Shown one piece after another: positions 22,859-34,586 of a stretch of DNA of 64,000 nt. This stretch comes from Mantis religiosa. Lineage: Eukaryota > Arthropoda > Insecta > Mantodea > Mantidae. The DNA lies in contig CM060952.1 in the NCBI GenBank assembly GCA_030765055.1, positions 169,686,807 through 169,750,806 on the forward strand. The letters run 5' to 3'. Within the stretch, counting starts at the first letter, position 1. Each line of letters starts with the position of its first letter. The position numbers and the translations under genes are program-made. The notes under the pieces are model-generated. The model searched no databases and was not told the origin of the DNA. It worked only from the letters and a program-made list of their open reading frames with translations.

Positions 22859-23336
22859 AAGAAAAGCATTGTATTAAGACAGTGAACTTGTCAGGGTCAT
22901 TGCATCAGAGCTTTACTTTCCTATAGCAGTTACCCAACTTGTAGCAACGGCCTTACAACTGCACTCATTTGTTGCGTGTTCTTTGTGAAGGGAATGAATG
23001 TAGGTGCAGAGTAATCTCCGCCTGTCTTTCTTATCGTGTTTCGCCTGCACCATTTTTAACCTGCGATGATTTATGTAGTGGAACTCGCGGACTAGTTCTT
23101 TGGCTGTAGCAGGCTAATCTATCTCCTCACAAAGGCACATCAGATAGAATATTTACAGCTGCACTCCATTCACGCTTAGAAGGAACCTTACATGCTTTCG
23201 TGGGTGTTGGGAACTGGAAGGTCAAAGACAAAGGTCGAATAATATTAAAATAAAAATGCACAAACATCATTCCCAACCTTAGCCTACATACAGTCTGTAT
23301 AAAGGAACCAACATCAAAACTAAAACCAGGCCTCAC
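22859..23336. other. Gap, no gene seen
   Basis: No exon or element was recognised. The frames here look random. Confidence 0.35.
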
Positions 23337-23510
23337 CGATCGATTTGGCCTCGCAGTAACGTGTGAGATTCATATTTGGAGGCATGGGGTTCGATTACCG
23401 GCGATGGCCCACTTGATCCTGAGCTTTTTGTGGTTTTCCCTGGTAGATGGAGAGTGGTGTGATATTTTCTCATGCATCACGATTTTCCTGATGGGCTGGT
23501 ACTTCCGCGT
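23337..23510 (+). repeat. SINE-4-like degenerate tRNA-derived copy
   Basis: A tRNA-like start (TTTGGCCTCGCAGTAACGTG) is followed by box B GGGGTTCGATTACCG, then CCACTTGATCCTGAG and TTGTGGTTTTCCCTGGTAG, in the same order as at 8727 and 34330. It is old and diverged, and no TSD is visible. Confidence 0.5.
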
Positions 23511-24430
23511 ATCTTTGTGTTCTGTCTGACTGTGCTTTCATTTCTTTGTTTCCTCCTGGAGATTAGTAGTCACAATACGAGTAGATGTCCGTGTAGATCT
23601 TCCTGCATGTGATTTCCTTCTTCGCTGCATACTGCATGACAGGCTGTTCCAGCTTGGTGTGCGCCGGAGAGCAGCGGAATACTCACGACTTCCAGAGATC
23701 TCTTTGCAGCGTGGAATACTGCTCGCCATAGGGGCTAAGCAGGAGGCACAAGTACTTGTGCTCTCACCTTCGTCCAACGATTATTGTCATCTACGATCTC
23801 CGAGCATGTTGCTGCATACACTCGTCTACAGCAGAGCGAAGTTGAAAGACTGTCACATATCCTATAAACTGATAGAAGATATTAAAAAGTAGAAGATTTG
23901 TCAGTTTTTATTTTTAAAATATCCTGAAATTAGAAGTAAATTAAAGAGATATATGTGTATTTGTCCGCAATATCCCGTGATCTACTCAATACAGGTTATA
24001 TAACATGGCCTTATGAAATGACACTTTAAAAAATCCAGTCAAAATCACAGAGACATTTTACATCACACTGTGTTTAAAATTTCACGATTATGGTAAGGAA
24101 ATAGGCTTAGTAAGTAATATTTTACATTATTGAATTAACGAAATGTATTTAAACATTTATGGTAGACTCTAGTCTTAAAAATTAAGGTTAAAGCCATGAA
24201 TGATTTGCCGTATTTAGACATATTACTGTAAAAAACATTACAGTTTCTTGTACTTCCAGTGGGACAGCATTCTGTAAAATTTCCAGAAGCGACATTTAAA
24301 ATATATACAGCATACACGATGAATATTTTATACAGTCTTACATACTGTCACCGTGTGGCATCGTTGTGCTGGTGCGACGGGCCGGAGCTGGGCGCTTGCC
24401 AGGTAAGGAAAAAAGACAGAGAGAGGCTCC
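23511..24430. other. Gap, no gene seen
   Basis: The opposing frames at 23538-23892 overlap on both strands and resemble nothing I know. No splice pattern supports an exon. Confidence 0.3.
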
Positions 24431-24545
24431 AGAACGTTCTATCCATTGTTGCGGCCGCAAAAGTTCTCGGAAGGTCTGCAGCTTTCTAGAGATAATGGCT
24501 AGGGAGGTATAAATGCCCCGCAAGCTGTTAGAGCGGCAGTTGTTT
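24431..24545 (+). promoter_or_regulatory. Candidate core promoter with heat-shock-like element
   Basis: AGAACGTTCT at 24431-24440 matches the two-box heat shock element pattern (GAA-nn-TTC). Further partial TTC/GAA blocks lie at 24463 and 24484. A TATAAAT box stands at 24508-24514, and GGCAGTTG near 24537 sits about 30 bases downstream, the usual spacing to an arthropod initiator. The region is GC-richer than its surroundings. No coding frame follows within 300 bases, so the transcript, if any, is unknown. It could be an LTR fragment similar in design to those at 34587 and 46893. Confidence 0.35.
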
Positions 24546-24862
24546 GTTGTATATTGCGATATTCGACGATTGAAGTGTACCGCAGTGATTTCTTTCATTA
24601 GTTTTCATGCAGCAAAGCACCGAGTGAGCCTTGAAGACAGCTGATTGTCAATTTCACGTCTTTTTACTGGAGCAAAAGTTGTTTTAAATTTCATTTCCGA
24701 ATTTACGTAACCCACGCAGTCACAATACCTTTGCAGAAATTGTGAAGTGTTATTCTGAAGATACAATGTAACAATTTTTCGAATCATAAATGCTTTCTTT
24801 GGGCGACAAAAGCACTCCAAAACAAAACTTTCAGCTGTTATTGTGCTTGATTATGATTATGC

Positions 24863-24887
24863 TGATGATGATGATGATGACGACGAT
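24863..24887. repeat. (GAT)n/(GAC)n microsatellite
   Basis: A short trinucleotide tract directly at the 3' edge of the minus-strand LINE remnant. LINEs with tandem-repeat tails often end this way, so it may belong to that element. Confidence 0.8.
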
Positions 24888-24888
24888 A

Positions 24889-25385
24889 GTTGTCTTTACA
24901 GGCCATGTAGGCCCTTGGTCTCCCTAACCACCCTCTTCCATTCTACTCGGTCCTCTTTTTCTTTTTCTCCCTCCAGCCTTTAGCCCCCAACTTCCTCAAG
25001 TCATCTTCTACATCATCTACCCATCTTTTCCTGGGCCTTCCTCTTCTTCTGCAATCCAGCTTTTCTATGTATATCATCTTAATTACGCTGTTTCCGGCGT
25101 TCTCTGCACATGGCCAATTTATCTTATTCTTCCTTGTTTAATTTTCACTACTATATTTGGTTGTCCAAATAGGGACTGTAACTCCAAGTTACAGTCTGTC
25201 CAAGTCCCTATCATTCCAAATATATTTCTCAAAATCTTCCTTTCCCACCGCAATAACCACTGTTCTCATTATTGGTCTCAGTACTGTTGTATATATTTTA
25301 ATTTTAGTATTCCTGCTGATGTTCCTTGAATTAAACATGTTCTGCAAGGTATAGAAACATGTTACCACTTGCTATTCTTTCTTGA
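24889..25385 (-). pseudogene. LINE C-terminal remnant
   Basis: The minus strand reads, with frame changes, RIASGNMF, SRNISRNTKIKIYTTVLRP, then LDCRRRGRPRKRWVDDVEDD and LRKLGAKGWREKEKEDRVEW. This is the pattern seen after the reverse transcriptase domain of many insect LINEs. The middle (about 25150-25225) is scrambled by nested short inverted repeats. Catalytic motifs are absent. It is a distinct lineage from the LINE at 13601, judged by the different C-terminal wording. Confidence 0.7.
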
Positions 25386-27378
25386 ATTTCCACTATAGCT
25401 GTTATATAATTTATTAATATGAAAATTGTATAAAGCCTGCCGTTATTAAGATATAATGTTATCTTTTGATAAAAAAGTGTTCCTTTTTCTTCCATATGTT
25501 ACTCTTTGGTTGTATTGACAGAGATATTGGTTACAAAATTAAGAGTTGTAAAACGGCATTGGTAGGCAGACAGCAGTAATGTTGAGGAACTAATATCCTT
25601 GTCCTAAATATCCCCTTGTCCCAGATGTCGGGGCAGACTGGAGGAAGGAGCAGCAGTTAACCAGGAAAGCAAACACTTGGGCACGCGGACGTGCGTATTC
25701 AAGTATTCTTGCTGCTTGGAAAGTAATTATGACGGCAGTCGCATTCTTGCAAATAGTAGCTGCTCTTTGTTTAGGACTAGGTACTCTATACCAGACCGCC
25801 AGCTTGAATAAGGAAGAATGAGGGCATGCGACAGACCTCCTGGGGTTTTCTGCGCTTTGATTTAGAATAAAGATGGCTAGTTAGCACTGGGGGGCGGGGC
25901 CTTATGTTTAACAACAGTGTGTGTAAAATACTGTCTCAGAGTTCTTGACGTGCTGAAAAGCTTACGTCATATGAGGAGAGTTGTTCAAGTACTGAAGGAT
26001 TATTGATAATTTGTTATGCAGTTGACAGTATGTGTGTCAGAGAGTCATATTAAGTAAAGAGGATGTAAGTATATTATCTTTGTAAGTATATCATAATCAT
26101 CGTACTGATTGTGGAAAGCTGTCATACTTCTGTGTAAGTTAACCACATAAAGCCTGTTTTACATTCATGAAAAAAAATTGTAAGCTGTCATTTTTAACAG
26201 GTACAACAAGAACATTAACATTTTATCAAAGAACAAAAGGGGTTCTATACTAATAAGTTTCACACAGTTTTTAATTGTGTTCCATTTTCGTTGTCTGTTA
26301 GCATCCTCTTGAAGCTTTGCCATCTCATAAAGTATCTTAACACTCATGCATCATTTTCTGTCTGCTGCAGTTTATAAGCACTTCATTAATCATATTCGTA
26401 TAAAAAGCTATTTTGCCCTCGCATTATATCACAGAGCATTTAGCCTATTATTAATAAACTCAGGTTCAGAAGTATGGACTTCGTTAGATGCACAGTGCAG
26501 AAAATAAATCAGTTGGCATATCCTAAACCTGTTTTTGTTATTAATAAATCCTTGCCGAGCAAGATAATTTTAAATACTTTATAGATGCTCCATGACAGTA
26601 CAACTTCAAAAGCTTAAAACTGTAGTGTTTTTGAAAATGTTTTGGTTTTACTTAATCTTGTTTATCTTCTTACCTTTTGTTTTTGGGAGTTTGTTCCATC
26701 AACTTTTTTTGGAATTTTTTGTACACTATCATTTTAGGAGTATATTTTACAGCCCTACAACTATACGAATACTATGAAGCCCCTTTTTGTCATGCTACAA
26801 AACAGCTTTAAATTGCATATTTTAGAACTTGTATATTTCGTGTAGTAAGTTTTTTATCTATTTCTTACGTTTCATACGCTATTAAAATTCATTCAAGATA
26901 ACTTGATGGGTTATTCATAGAAAATCCAACATATGCGTTTTTATGCATTTTATTAGTAGTGCAAATATCTCATTCATTGGAGTTATTGCTCAAAATAAAA
27001 CGAACACTTTCCCATGCGTCCTGGTCATTAAGCTCAAGTGATTTGATATTGCATGCCGGTTAATTTTTTAGTTAGCATTTGTAAACTATTTATGGAATTT
27101 TGTTACACCAACATTAACTGCTTAATAAGATAAATAAATAAGAAGTGGCTTCGCATGCAACGCGCTAGACCTCAGTCACGAGATAAACCGTTCTATTCAA
27201 ATTAGGAAAGAAAAAAAAAAGTACAACACGAATTCCACTGCATAGCAGTGGTTTGGCAAACGTTTATGTTTGGAGCTTCAGATAGTTCAGAACCCTAAGT
27301 TTGCGTTGCACTGAAGTAGTTATGATTTAAAGCAGGATATTCACTGTAGTCATAACTAAGTATAAGCGGTTTGGGCAG
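25386..27378. other. AT-rich gap, no gene seen
   Basis: No exon, RNA gene or element is supported. Confidence 0.4.
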
Positions 27379-27390
27379 AGGTGAAGGTCA

Positions 27391-27640
27391 AATTGAAATG
27401 TGTAGTGTTAAACGTCCGCTTTTACTACATACGGCACCGCAGGTGGTGCCACTGGTGATACATGAGATGAAGATGTAGCACCGGTGGAATGAGATGGTGG
27501 GGGAAACCGGAGGTCCCGGAGAAAACCCGCCCCAGTGCCGTGTTGTCCACCACAAATCTCACTTTGCGGTCGCCTGGAATCGAACCCGGGCCGCCTTGGT
27601 GAGAGCCAAGCGGTCTAACCACTGAGCCACGGCGCGCCCT
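27391..27640 (-). repeat. SINE-2a, full length
   Basis: This is the best preserved SINE-2a, on the minus strand. Head box A is TGGCTCAGTGG, box B GGGTTCGATTCC, then the GGGCGGGTTTTCTCCGGGAC body and the tail TTAAACACTACACATTTC at the left. The TSD AGGTGAAGGYCA lies at 27379-27390 and 27641-27652 (one mismatch). The 90-codon minus frame here is a shadow of the repeat. Confidence 0.92.
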
Positions 27641-27652
27641 AGGTGAAGGCCA

Positions 27653-29819
27653 GTATTTGATGTGATAGCCTAGCTCTCCAGAAGCCAAATAAGGCAAGGT
27701 TTCTATGAGAAAACAAAAATTCTATGCAGTGATATTGCTACCCAGATATTTTCTACTTACTCGAATCACACTTTATTTACTTTGTAATGGAATTGTATAT
27801 AGCTGTTCAATTGTTCATCGTCCCAGATCTTCAGTGCCTCGTGATGTCCAGCTGAATAACCCTGTCTCTTTCTATAGACACGAAACGATTTTAACGTTAA
27901 AGTTACGCTATAGTGACAATTTTAAGAGACAATGCATCAGATCTTGATTAGTGTAGAACACAAATGCGCTTGCTTTCGATTGTTCCGGTGACTGTTTCAA
28001 CTGCTGCGAATTGGACACTTGTGTATGACCTTAAAACGAGGCAGAACCTCAAGGGCTACGTTAAGCGCCGGCCAGACGGGTACCATGTCCTCCACGTCAG
28101 CCGCCCGCTATTGGCCTTCAGAGAATTGTGCATTTAGTTTTATTGGATCTTCTTGGAGCTAATCTACATACATTGGCCCAGTTCTTGGTAAAGGAAAACT
28201 GGATGCTCTCGGCACCTTCAAAATTGGTGCACTGCTTCACAGCATTTGCCATTTACAGCAGATTTCTGTAAAGATTTACTGCTTTACTGTCAGCAGGAAA
28301 GTGTGCCTGTTTATCAAACATGTTACTGGGACGAATGCTTGTGCTGAATATGGTAGTAACGTATTTTAAGCTCACTTCTCCAAGCCAAAAGTACTAAGCA
28401 GCTTTTAGTTATTGGCTGAATAGGTTTGGCAAGAACTCATTTGTGTAGCTCGAGAGAAACGAGGCTGTTACAAGTGGCACGGTATAGGAAAGCGTAATAA
28501 AAGTCTCTTATGGATAGCTGAAAAGACGTCGCTATAACAAAGGAAGAAATAGTGCTTCTAAACAAAAACAATTAAGAATCCTTTCTCCTAATAGAGAATG
28601 TAAGAAAAGTGTTATATTCTAGGAAAGCCATGGTATTTCTTAATCGTTCATCTTCAAACGCTTACTTAATAGCACATAATTGTCACAGTTTTTTATTACG
28701 ATGTGAACAACTTCTAATACGGCATTTCTTGATAACAAGACGCCGCTGTACTGTACATCAACGTCAGAAGGCACAAGTGGTTCAAGATGATATATAAATG
28801 ATATAAATTTATTGTTGCATCTGAGAGAATGGAAAGAATTTGTTGCATCGCGTCCATGAAATACAGCACAATGCCTTGCATACATGGCAGTATTTTTGTT
28901 CATGTTCTATAAATGAAACATTTTTCGAAATGGTTTTAAAACCTAAACTATTATTTGTGTTAATGGACAATTTGCCTTTAGACTTAATACATTTTATTTC
29001 CCTTAAGTGAGGCATATTAACGAATCCAGTATTATAAGTGCTGGCGTTTTCATAAATGGATATAATGTCTAACCTTCTTCAGACCAGCATTCTTTGCGTC
29101 TGCATATTTGTAGCCTTACGTTCTGTAAAGAAAAAAGACAAAAGAAGTTGACATGAGTATGTGTTCACATAATACTCTCCAAGGATACAAAATACTTCTT
29201 AAGAGTGCTGCTTTAAAAAAAGAATAACTATCTGTAAGGTCTAAAAGTGTAAGCTCTGGAAAGAAATGAGGTTTTAAATGATAATTTGAGAGCTGCTAGA
29301 ATTAACCTGAAAATATATGAACATATATATCTATACAGCTCTTCTAACATGTATTTAACATCCCCGTAACACCATCGTATTCCCTGTTTTATGTAATATT
29401 CCTTGAGAGCACGTTTGTACATAGGGCTCGTGCGAACAATCTGCTGAACAATTTGGAACTGTTTTTCGGCTCTCTAACCTTGAAGTGGAAGATTATCAGC
29501 GTGTTTCGCACGCACGTACGTGTTAAAATTCACCGTGGTTAGCAACGTGTTTTCATTAATAAAACATGGATGGTATTGCTGGTATTTTCCCGCCAAGACT
29601 CGTGGCTATCAGCGTTCACATCGAAAAGGAGAGAAGGATGTTTGTAGGTCTTACCTCCTCCACGTGACTCATCAGTGTCTACATTACGGACGTAGAGAAA
29701 CAGTGGTCCACGTTCCCGGTAGGTGTTTAGTCATTTCCTTTAGTCACTGCAAACCGGTCCAGCTTGATTCCTTTGGATTATTCGGCGATAAACTCAAATA
29801 CCCTGAGTTGTGAGGTTTT
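27653..29819. other. AT-rich gap, no gene seen
   Basis: There is a moderately GC-rich patch near 27960-28140. Several opposed short frames occur with no recognisable product. Confidence 0.35.
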
Positions 29820-30004
29820 TGCGAGTGTGTAGTGACGTGCAGTGAGTATGAAGGGATAATGATGGCGCCAAAGACTTCGCCAATTAAAAGTTTCCCAGTT
29901 GTTGTGTTAGTGCTGTGAAGGTTTATAAACAAGTAGTCTTAAGAACAACTATGCTGTGAAGACTTGAGGATATGGATGTGCGGTTCTGCGGGGACTAAGA
30001 TCAG
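29820..30004 (+). other. Possible non-coding first exon with strong splice donor
   Basis: GC-balanced sequence with a short start-stop frame at 29862 (ATGGCGCCAAAG) ends at ATCAG followed by GTAAGG at 30005. That is a near-consensus 5' splice site. The arrangement resembles an insect 5' leader exon. No promoter motif or acceptor can be tied to it, so this is only a candidate. Confidence 0.22.
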
Positions 30005-30917
30005 GTAAGGGCTTTTATTATTTTGCCTGAAGTCCGGATTCCAAAATTTCTTCACGTCCTCTAGCACCAATGCTGCGCTCCTAGTCTATTTATACTGCCG
30101 ATTGAAACTATCATAAGATCTTTGAATTTACTGGGGACATTGTATTATAGTAGAGAAGGGTAAAATTAGGACCGAGTCTCATAAGTATTAAAATGGAAAA
30201 AGATTAGGTGAATGAGTTGCATGAGGAGAGAGGAAATCCTAATATAAACGGAAAAATAAAACGCTCAAATTTTTAACTTTGCATATTCTACAACCAATTT
30301 CAGAAGCTGTTTCCATGAAACCCGTAGTTTTTCTCTTTAGACAGTATAGCTGTCACTGAATAGAAATTGCGATGTGTTTCATGGACTTCGCAGCTTGAGA
30401 CTTACCCGTTTCTACTAGTTTACTTGTTTGCTATCTACAGTTTATTCATATTCTTACTTATCAGGTTGTTTCCCTGGTTTATCAAAACAAGCATTTAGGC
30501 TTGCTTGTTCCAAGTCTTCGGCTGAGTTTAAGGGTGAAATGGCCCCGGGAAGTCCTTTAGCAGAACTACTGGCAGAATTCAAGTCAATCAAATAAGAGGC
30601 TATTTCAGTTTTGAATATTATCCTTTAAATTATAAATGTTTATGACAAAGTCTTCATTAGACTTTTCGTGCTCGAGTTTTAAGATAAGTTCTTACATATG
30701 ATATATCGCGCTGTGTAATACATTTTGGTACTGCTCGACTTTGTGCGCCATGTTAATAACTCAATCCCTTAAGTGTAACTGTCATCAGTCACTATGAATT
30801 TCAAAATTCATATCACTCTTGTACTTTTGGGTTTCTTGTGTTTCAGTAAAGGCCGGTTGTGCAACGATCGTCTATAAATATGTTAATATTTCTTTTAGTT
30901 ATTTTTCACACCATTGC

Positions 30918-30946
30918 AAAAAAAAAAAAAAAAAAAAAAAAAAAGT
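30918..30946. repeat. Poly-A run
   Basis: A run of 29 A. No recognisable element body precedes it on the plus strand, so it may be a simple repeat or the tail of a decayed insertion. Confidence 0.8.
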
Positions 30947-31547
30947 CATTTATTATGTTTTAAGTTCAACCATACTTTACCTATAAAGCAACACTCCTAA
31001 GGATAACTTGTAAAGTGCACTTTTTAAAAACATAACGAAATCCAAAAGAAATTAATGAAACGTTAAGAATTAAAAATTTTAAAGATAGCAATTATTGTCA
31101 CCCTACGAGTTTTCTAATAATAGAATGCAAAACTCTTTTATGGATTTTTTAGAGCAGGTATGTCATTATTTCAGATCCTAGCTCTCAAATTTGTGTATTA
31201 TATTATTAATATAGTAATAATGGCAAACGGTTATGGATTTTAAGGAACAAAGGATTGCATTTTAGTGTTTCTAAAAGAGGTTTCAAAATTAATTAAAAAG
31301 CAATCTAGGGATGGTAGTCTAAAGGAGAATTGTCCAATGGTTTAAGCTATTCAATAAACTAGAATAGGCTATAAACCTAATTCTTGAAGTGAAGATGAAG
31401 AAAAATGAGGTTTTTTCCCCCTGAAATAAGTAACGCATCAAACTTTAATTAAGTTTTTTTCGTTTTTTATTTCAGTCATTCAGTACCAATCTGGACATAA
31501 GAATAAGTGAAAATAATGAGTCTATATATTCAGTAAAAATTCTCAAT
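30947..31547. other. AT-rich gap, no gene seen
   Basis: Very AT-rich sequence without a recognisable feature. Confidence 0.4.
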
Positions 31548-31925
31548 GATAACTGTATACTATATAAAAATGGTATGGTTCAGAAACATGCACCTGGCGG
31601 CACAACATAAAACAAGTATGCAAACTTCTTAGCAGAAATAAGGTCCTTAGAAGCATAGCTGGATACACAAGACTAGACAAAAAACAAAATGATGAAATAA
31701 AATAACAATTAAAATTAGCAGAACTAAATAAAACAATCATAGAATACCGAACCAAACGGAAGCACCATATGAATAGAATGGAAGAAAATAGAATTCCTAA
31801 AGTAGTATACAATTACCAACCGCAAGGACGAAGAAATCTCGCAAGACCGAGGGAAAGATGAGGGGCACAAGACTTTGGAGCCGGAACAGGCTATATGGCC
31901 TAAACTGTGATGAAGAAAAAGAAGA
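31548..31925 (+). pseudogene. LINE 3' end remnant
   Basis: The plus strand reads WYGSETCTW, VLRSIAGYTRLDKKQNDEIK, then a stop, then EYRTKRKHHMNRMEENRIPK, YNYQPQGRRN and LARPRER. This is the typical ending of an insect LINE ORF2 after the reverse transcriptase. It continues as DFGAGTGYMA with a frame change. No reverse transcriptase core remains, so the copy was truncated at integration. The 89-codon frame on the other strand is a shadow. It is close in type to the C-terminal part of the LINE at 13601-14738 (shared YGSE/HGSEAW and FLR/VLR blocks). Confidence 0.75.
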
Positions 31926-32067
31926 CCTAAATACGATAAGAATGATCATAATTTTTTACGGACATAATTTTTCGCACTAAAATTTAATCTTACTATATTC
32001 TGTTTGCTTAATGTGAAACAAACTCGTCGTAGTAGTTTCATTGTTGGTACTCTTAGTTCCCGCCTGT

Positions 32068-32692
32068 GAGAACCGGAGATTCTTTCAAACATAATCACTG
32101 TTGATGAAACTTTGCCATGTCATTTTGATCCTCAGAGCAAACAGCAACGCTCAGTGTGGAAATCTCCTTCATCACCAACCCTCCAAAAAGCAAAAGTGGT
32201 TGCTTCTGCTAGGAAAGTTATGGTCATCTCATTCTGTGATATTCATGGAATGGTTTATCTGCATGTTGTACCTACACACATCAGTAACTAGACAATACTA
32301 CAGAGATGTCCTGAAAATATTGCAAGTCCATATCAGACGCAGAAGGCCACATTTCCGTGAAGCAGGCTGAATGTTGCACCACCATAATGCGCGGCCGCAT
32401 ATTGCCAATGTTGTTGCTGAATATCTTGCAAAAATAAAGTGAAGTACATCCCTCACCCTCTCTATTTAACCTCATGTGACTTTTTTCTATTCCCTAACTT
32501 GAAGGAACGCCTTCGTGGGAGGCATTATCAATCATCAGAAGCAGTGGTGAAGGCTGCGGAGGCGATTTTGAAGGATCTCTTAAAAATGGTTTCCAGCATG
32601 TCTTTGAAGACTGGCAAAAACGCTGGGACAAGTGCATCGCATTCAGGGGAGACTATTTTGAGAAGGACCCTCAAAATTATGAGGATGAGTAA
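32068..32692 (+). pseudogene. Mariner-family transposase remnant
   Basis: Across several frame changes the plus strand reads TVDETLPCHFDPQSKQQRSV, WKSPSSPTLQKAKVVASARK, YIPHPLYLTSCDFFLFPNL and DWQKRWDKCIAFRGDYFEKD. This is the catalytic and C-terminal part of a mariner transposase. The first catalytic Asp is present in VDET (32103-32105). The second, normally in HQDNARPH, is His here: HHHNARPH, codon CAT at 32383. The third is present in SCDFFLFP (32478-32480). Only 95 bases separate the second and third positions, so bases were lost between them. The N-terminal helix-turn-helix part and terminal inverted repeats were not found. Confidence 0.88.
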
Positions 32693-34040
32693 AGGTGCGT
32701 TGTCAAAAAGATATTGTGATCATTCTATATTGAACAGCTCTCGTACAAAGAGCTAAATAGTGTATAGTGCTATTAGTTGAGTAAGCTTACAGTTATCGTG
32801 TAATGAGGTAAATCATACAAGCAGCACAAAAGGATATTTATTAATTTCTAAATATTCATCAGTTGAGAAGTTAAGTTACTATTGCGTATTGTAGGTACAT
32901 TTTAGTAAGTTGTATTCCTGCTGTGGGTCTCTGCGTCTCATTCTATATTAAGCGTGGAAGACTGCTTAATTTAACTTAGAGGCCCCTTTGTTACATCTAT
33001 ACCGCTAACTTTACTTCAATTTACGTAGCTGAATCTGTAGGCTTAAAGCATGTTAGGTAAATGTTATTTCAAATTACTTCATCAGAAATCCATGCTATTG
33101 TTTGGGAGCCGTTAGCGCTCAGAAACTTCTTGTATGTACTTTGATATAAGAAACTCTTGAACTCTTTGCTTGTGATCATGGAAAGAAAAGTTGGAGCTAC
33201 AGCAAGGGGTGAATATTTTATGCCCAGTAGCGGGCTTCAAACTTTTCTAATTTGAAGCTCCATTCAGGAGGGACTTATTGTTTGTATCTCTAAGCAAAGA
33301 CATTTCTAGAGATATGCAGTGCATTTTGTATCTGAAACCAATGTAGAAACTATACGGACACTTCTTTGCTTAAAGAGAGTTGGTAATTTCAGAATGAGCG
33401 CCTCTGGGTATTTCGAGGTTTGCGATATTCTTTGTTCACTAATTGGAGACAGGAATTGATCTTGCCATACCTGGGGGGAGGGGGGGGACTACAGCACAGT
33501 TTTTGCGAGAGACGGAAGAAGAGGTACACAAGTGCTAATTTAAAACCGACTAGGAGTTGATATCAAAGATGCTTTACTGCCTCGGAGATTGTGCTACTTT
33601 CTAGAGTAAGCAATGCCGCTACACATGACCATAAACTATTAAAAAATTATGTTTCATACAATTTTCTCTTGAGCATTTCATATATACAACTTTGGAGTTT
33701 GCATTTATCTAATGTTTTATACCTCTTTTACTGTTTAGTAGAGGAAGTGCATTCCATACAGAAACTCCACATCGAGATTTCACTGGCACTAAGTGTTTTG
33801 AGGCACGTGAATCCAAACAGGAAATTCCTATAAAAGGTCTCATTTCTACAGATAACTATAAAAATCTCAGTTAAATACCAAACTTCGTACTTAAAGTCAG
33901 TATACTCCTCGAAGACTTTGAAGAAAATCCCGGCACACAAACAACCTTTACGTGAAAAGATGCTCTTATCTATTTATTAATTTATTTTATTTTCTTACTT
34001 TTTTTATCAGTAATTCCTCTGGAGGCTTTTATTAACATTC
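32693..34040. other. AT-rich gap, no gene seen
   Basis: No exon or element is supported. A G-rich run lies at about 33474-33487. Confidence 0.4.
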
Positions 34041-34302
34041 TGTTTTTTTTTTCGTTTTTTTTTTGTTTTGTAATTTACGTCCGCCCCAACGTTAAGTTAT
34101 ATCGGACTGTGAATGAATTGCGTGAATCGGTGCTCAAATGAGTCCAGGGTCCATGAGGCTTAGAGTTACCCGACATTCCTCTTTCAGGATAAGGAAACCC
34201 CGGAAAAAACCTCATCCAGATAACTCGCCCTGACCGAGGATCGAACTCGGGACCTCTTGAACGTGAGGCAGACATGCTACCATCTACGCTACTGAGGCGG
34301 GC
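34041..34302 (-). repeat. SINE-1, full length
   Basis: A minus-strand SINE-1 with a T-rich left end (complement of a degenerate A-rich tail), body motifs GGGTCCATG, ACCCGACATTC and CAGGATAAGG, and the complete head ending GAGGCGGGC at 34302. A TSD is not clear. Confidence 0.85.
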
Positions 34303-34329
34303 TTAAATTCCGTGTATTTAAGATTGCAT

Positions 34330-34510
34330 TTCGAGCGGGATGACTCCGATGGATCCATCGTAGCCCGCATTCGGGAGGCCCGGGTTCTACTCCCATGGCC
34401 AACCCACCTGACCCATGGATATTTTCGGGGTTTTCCTCGGTCGCCAGGCGAATGCAGGATAGGATAATTACATCCCTCGTATTTCCTGTCTCTGCATTCA
34501 TCTCCATTAC
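34330..34510 (+). repeat. SINE-4, best preserved copy
   Basis: A tRNA-like head (GGGATGACTCCGATGGATCC) is followed by GGCCCGGGTTCTACTCCC as box B, then CCACCTGACCCATGGATATT, TCGGGGTTTTCCTCGGTCGC and CAGGCGAATGCAGGATAGGA. The order matches the copies at 8727, 23337 and 61668. It lies 28 bases from the SINE-1 on its left. Frames on the minus strand are shadows. Confidence 0.6.
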
Positions 34511-34586
34511 CATTCATCTCTCATCTGGTGGTCTCTTGTCAAAGTAGAAGTGTTGGGTGTCTCGACACAGCATGGTGGGATGATAT

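Noticed and set aside
31543..31812. 89-codon minus-strand frame
   Set aside because: It is the antisense shadow of the LINE tail, whose plus-strand reading is recognisable.
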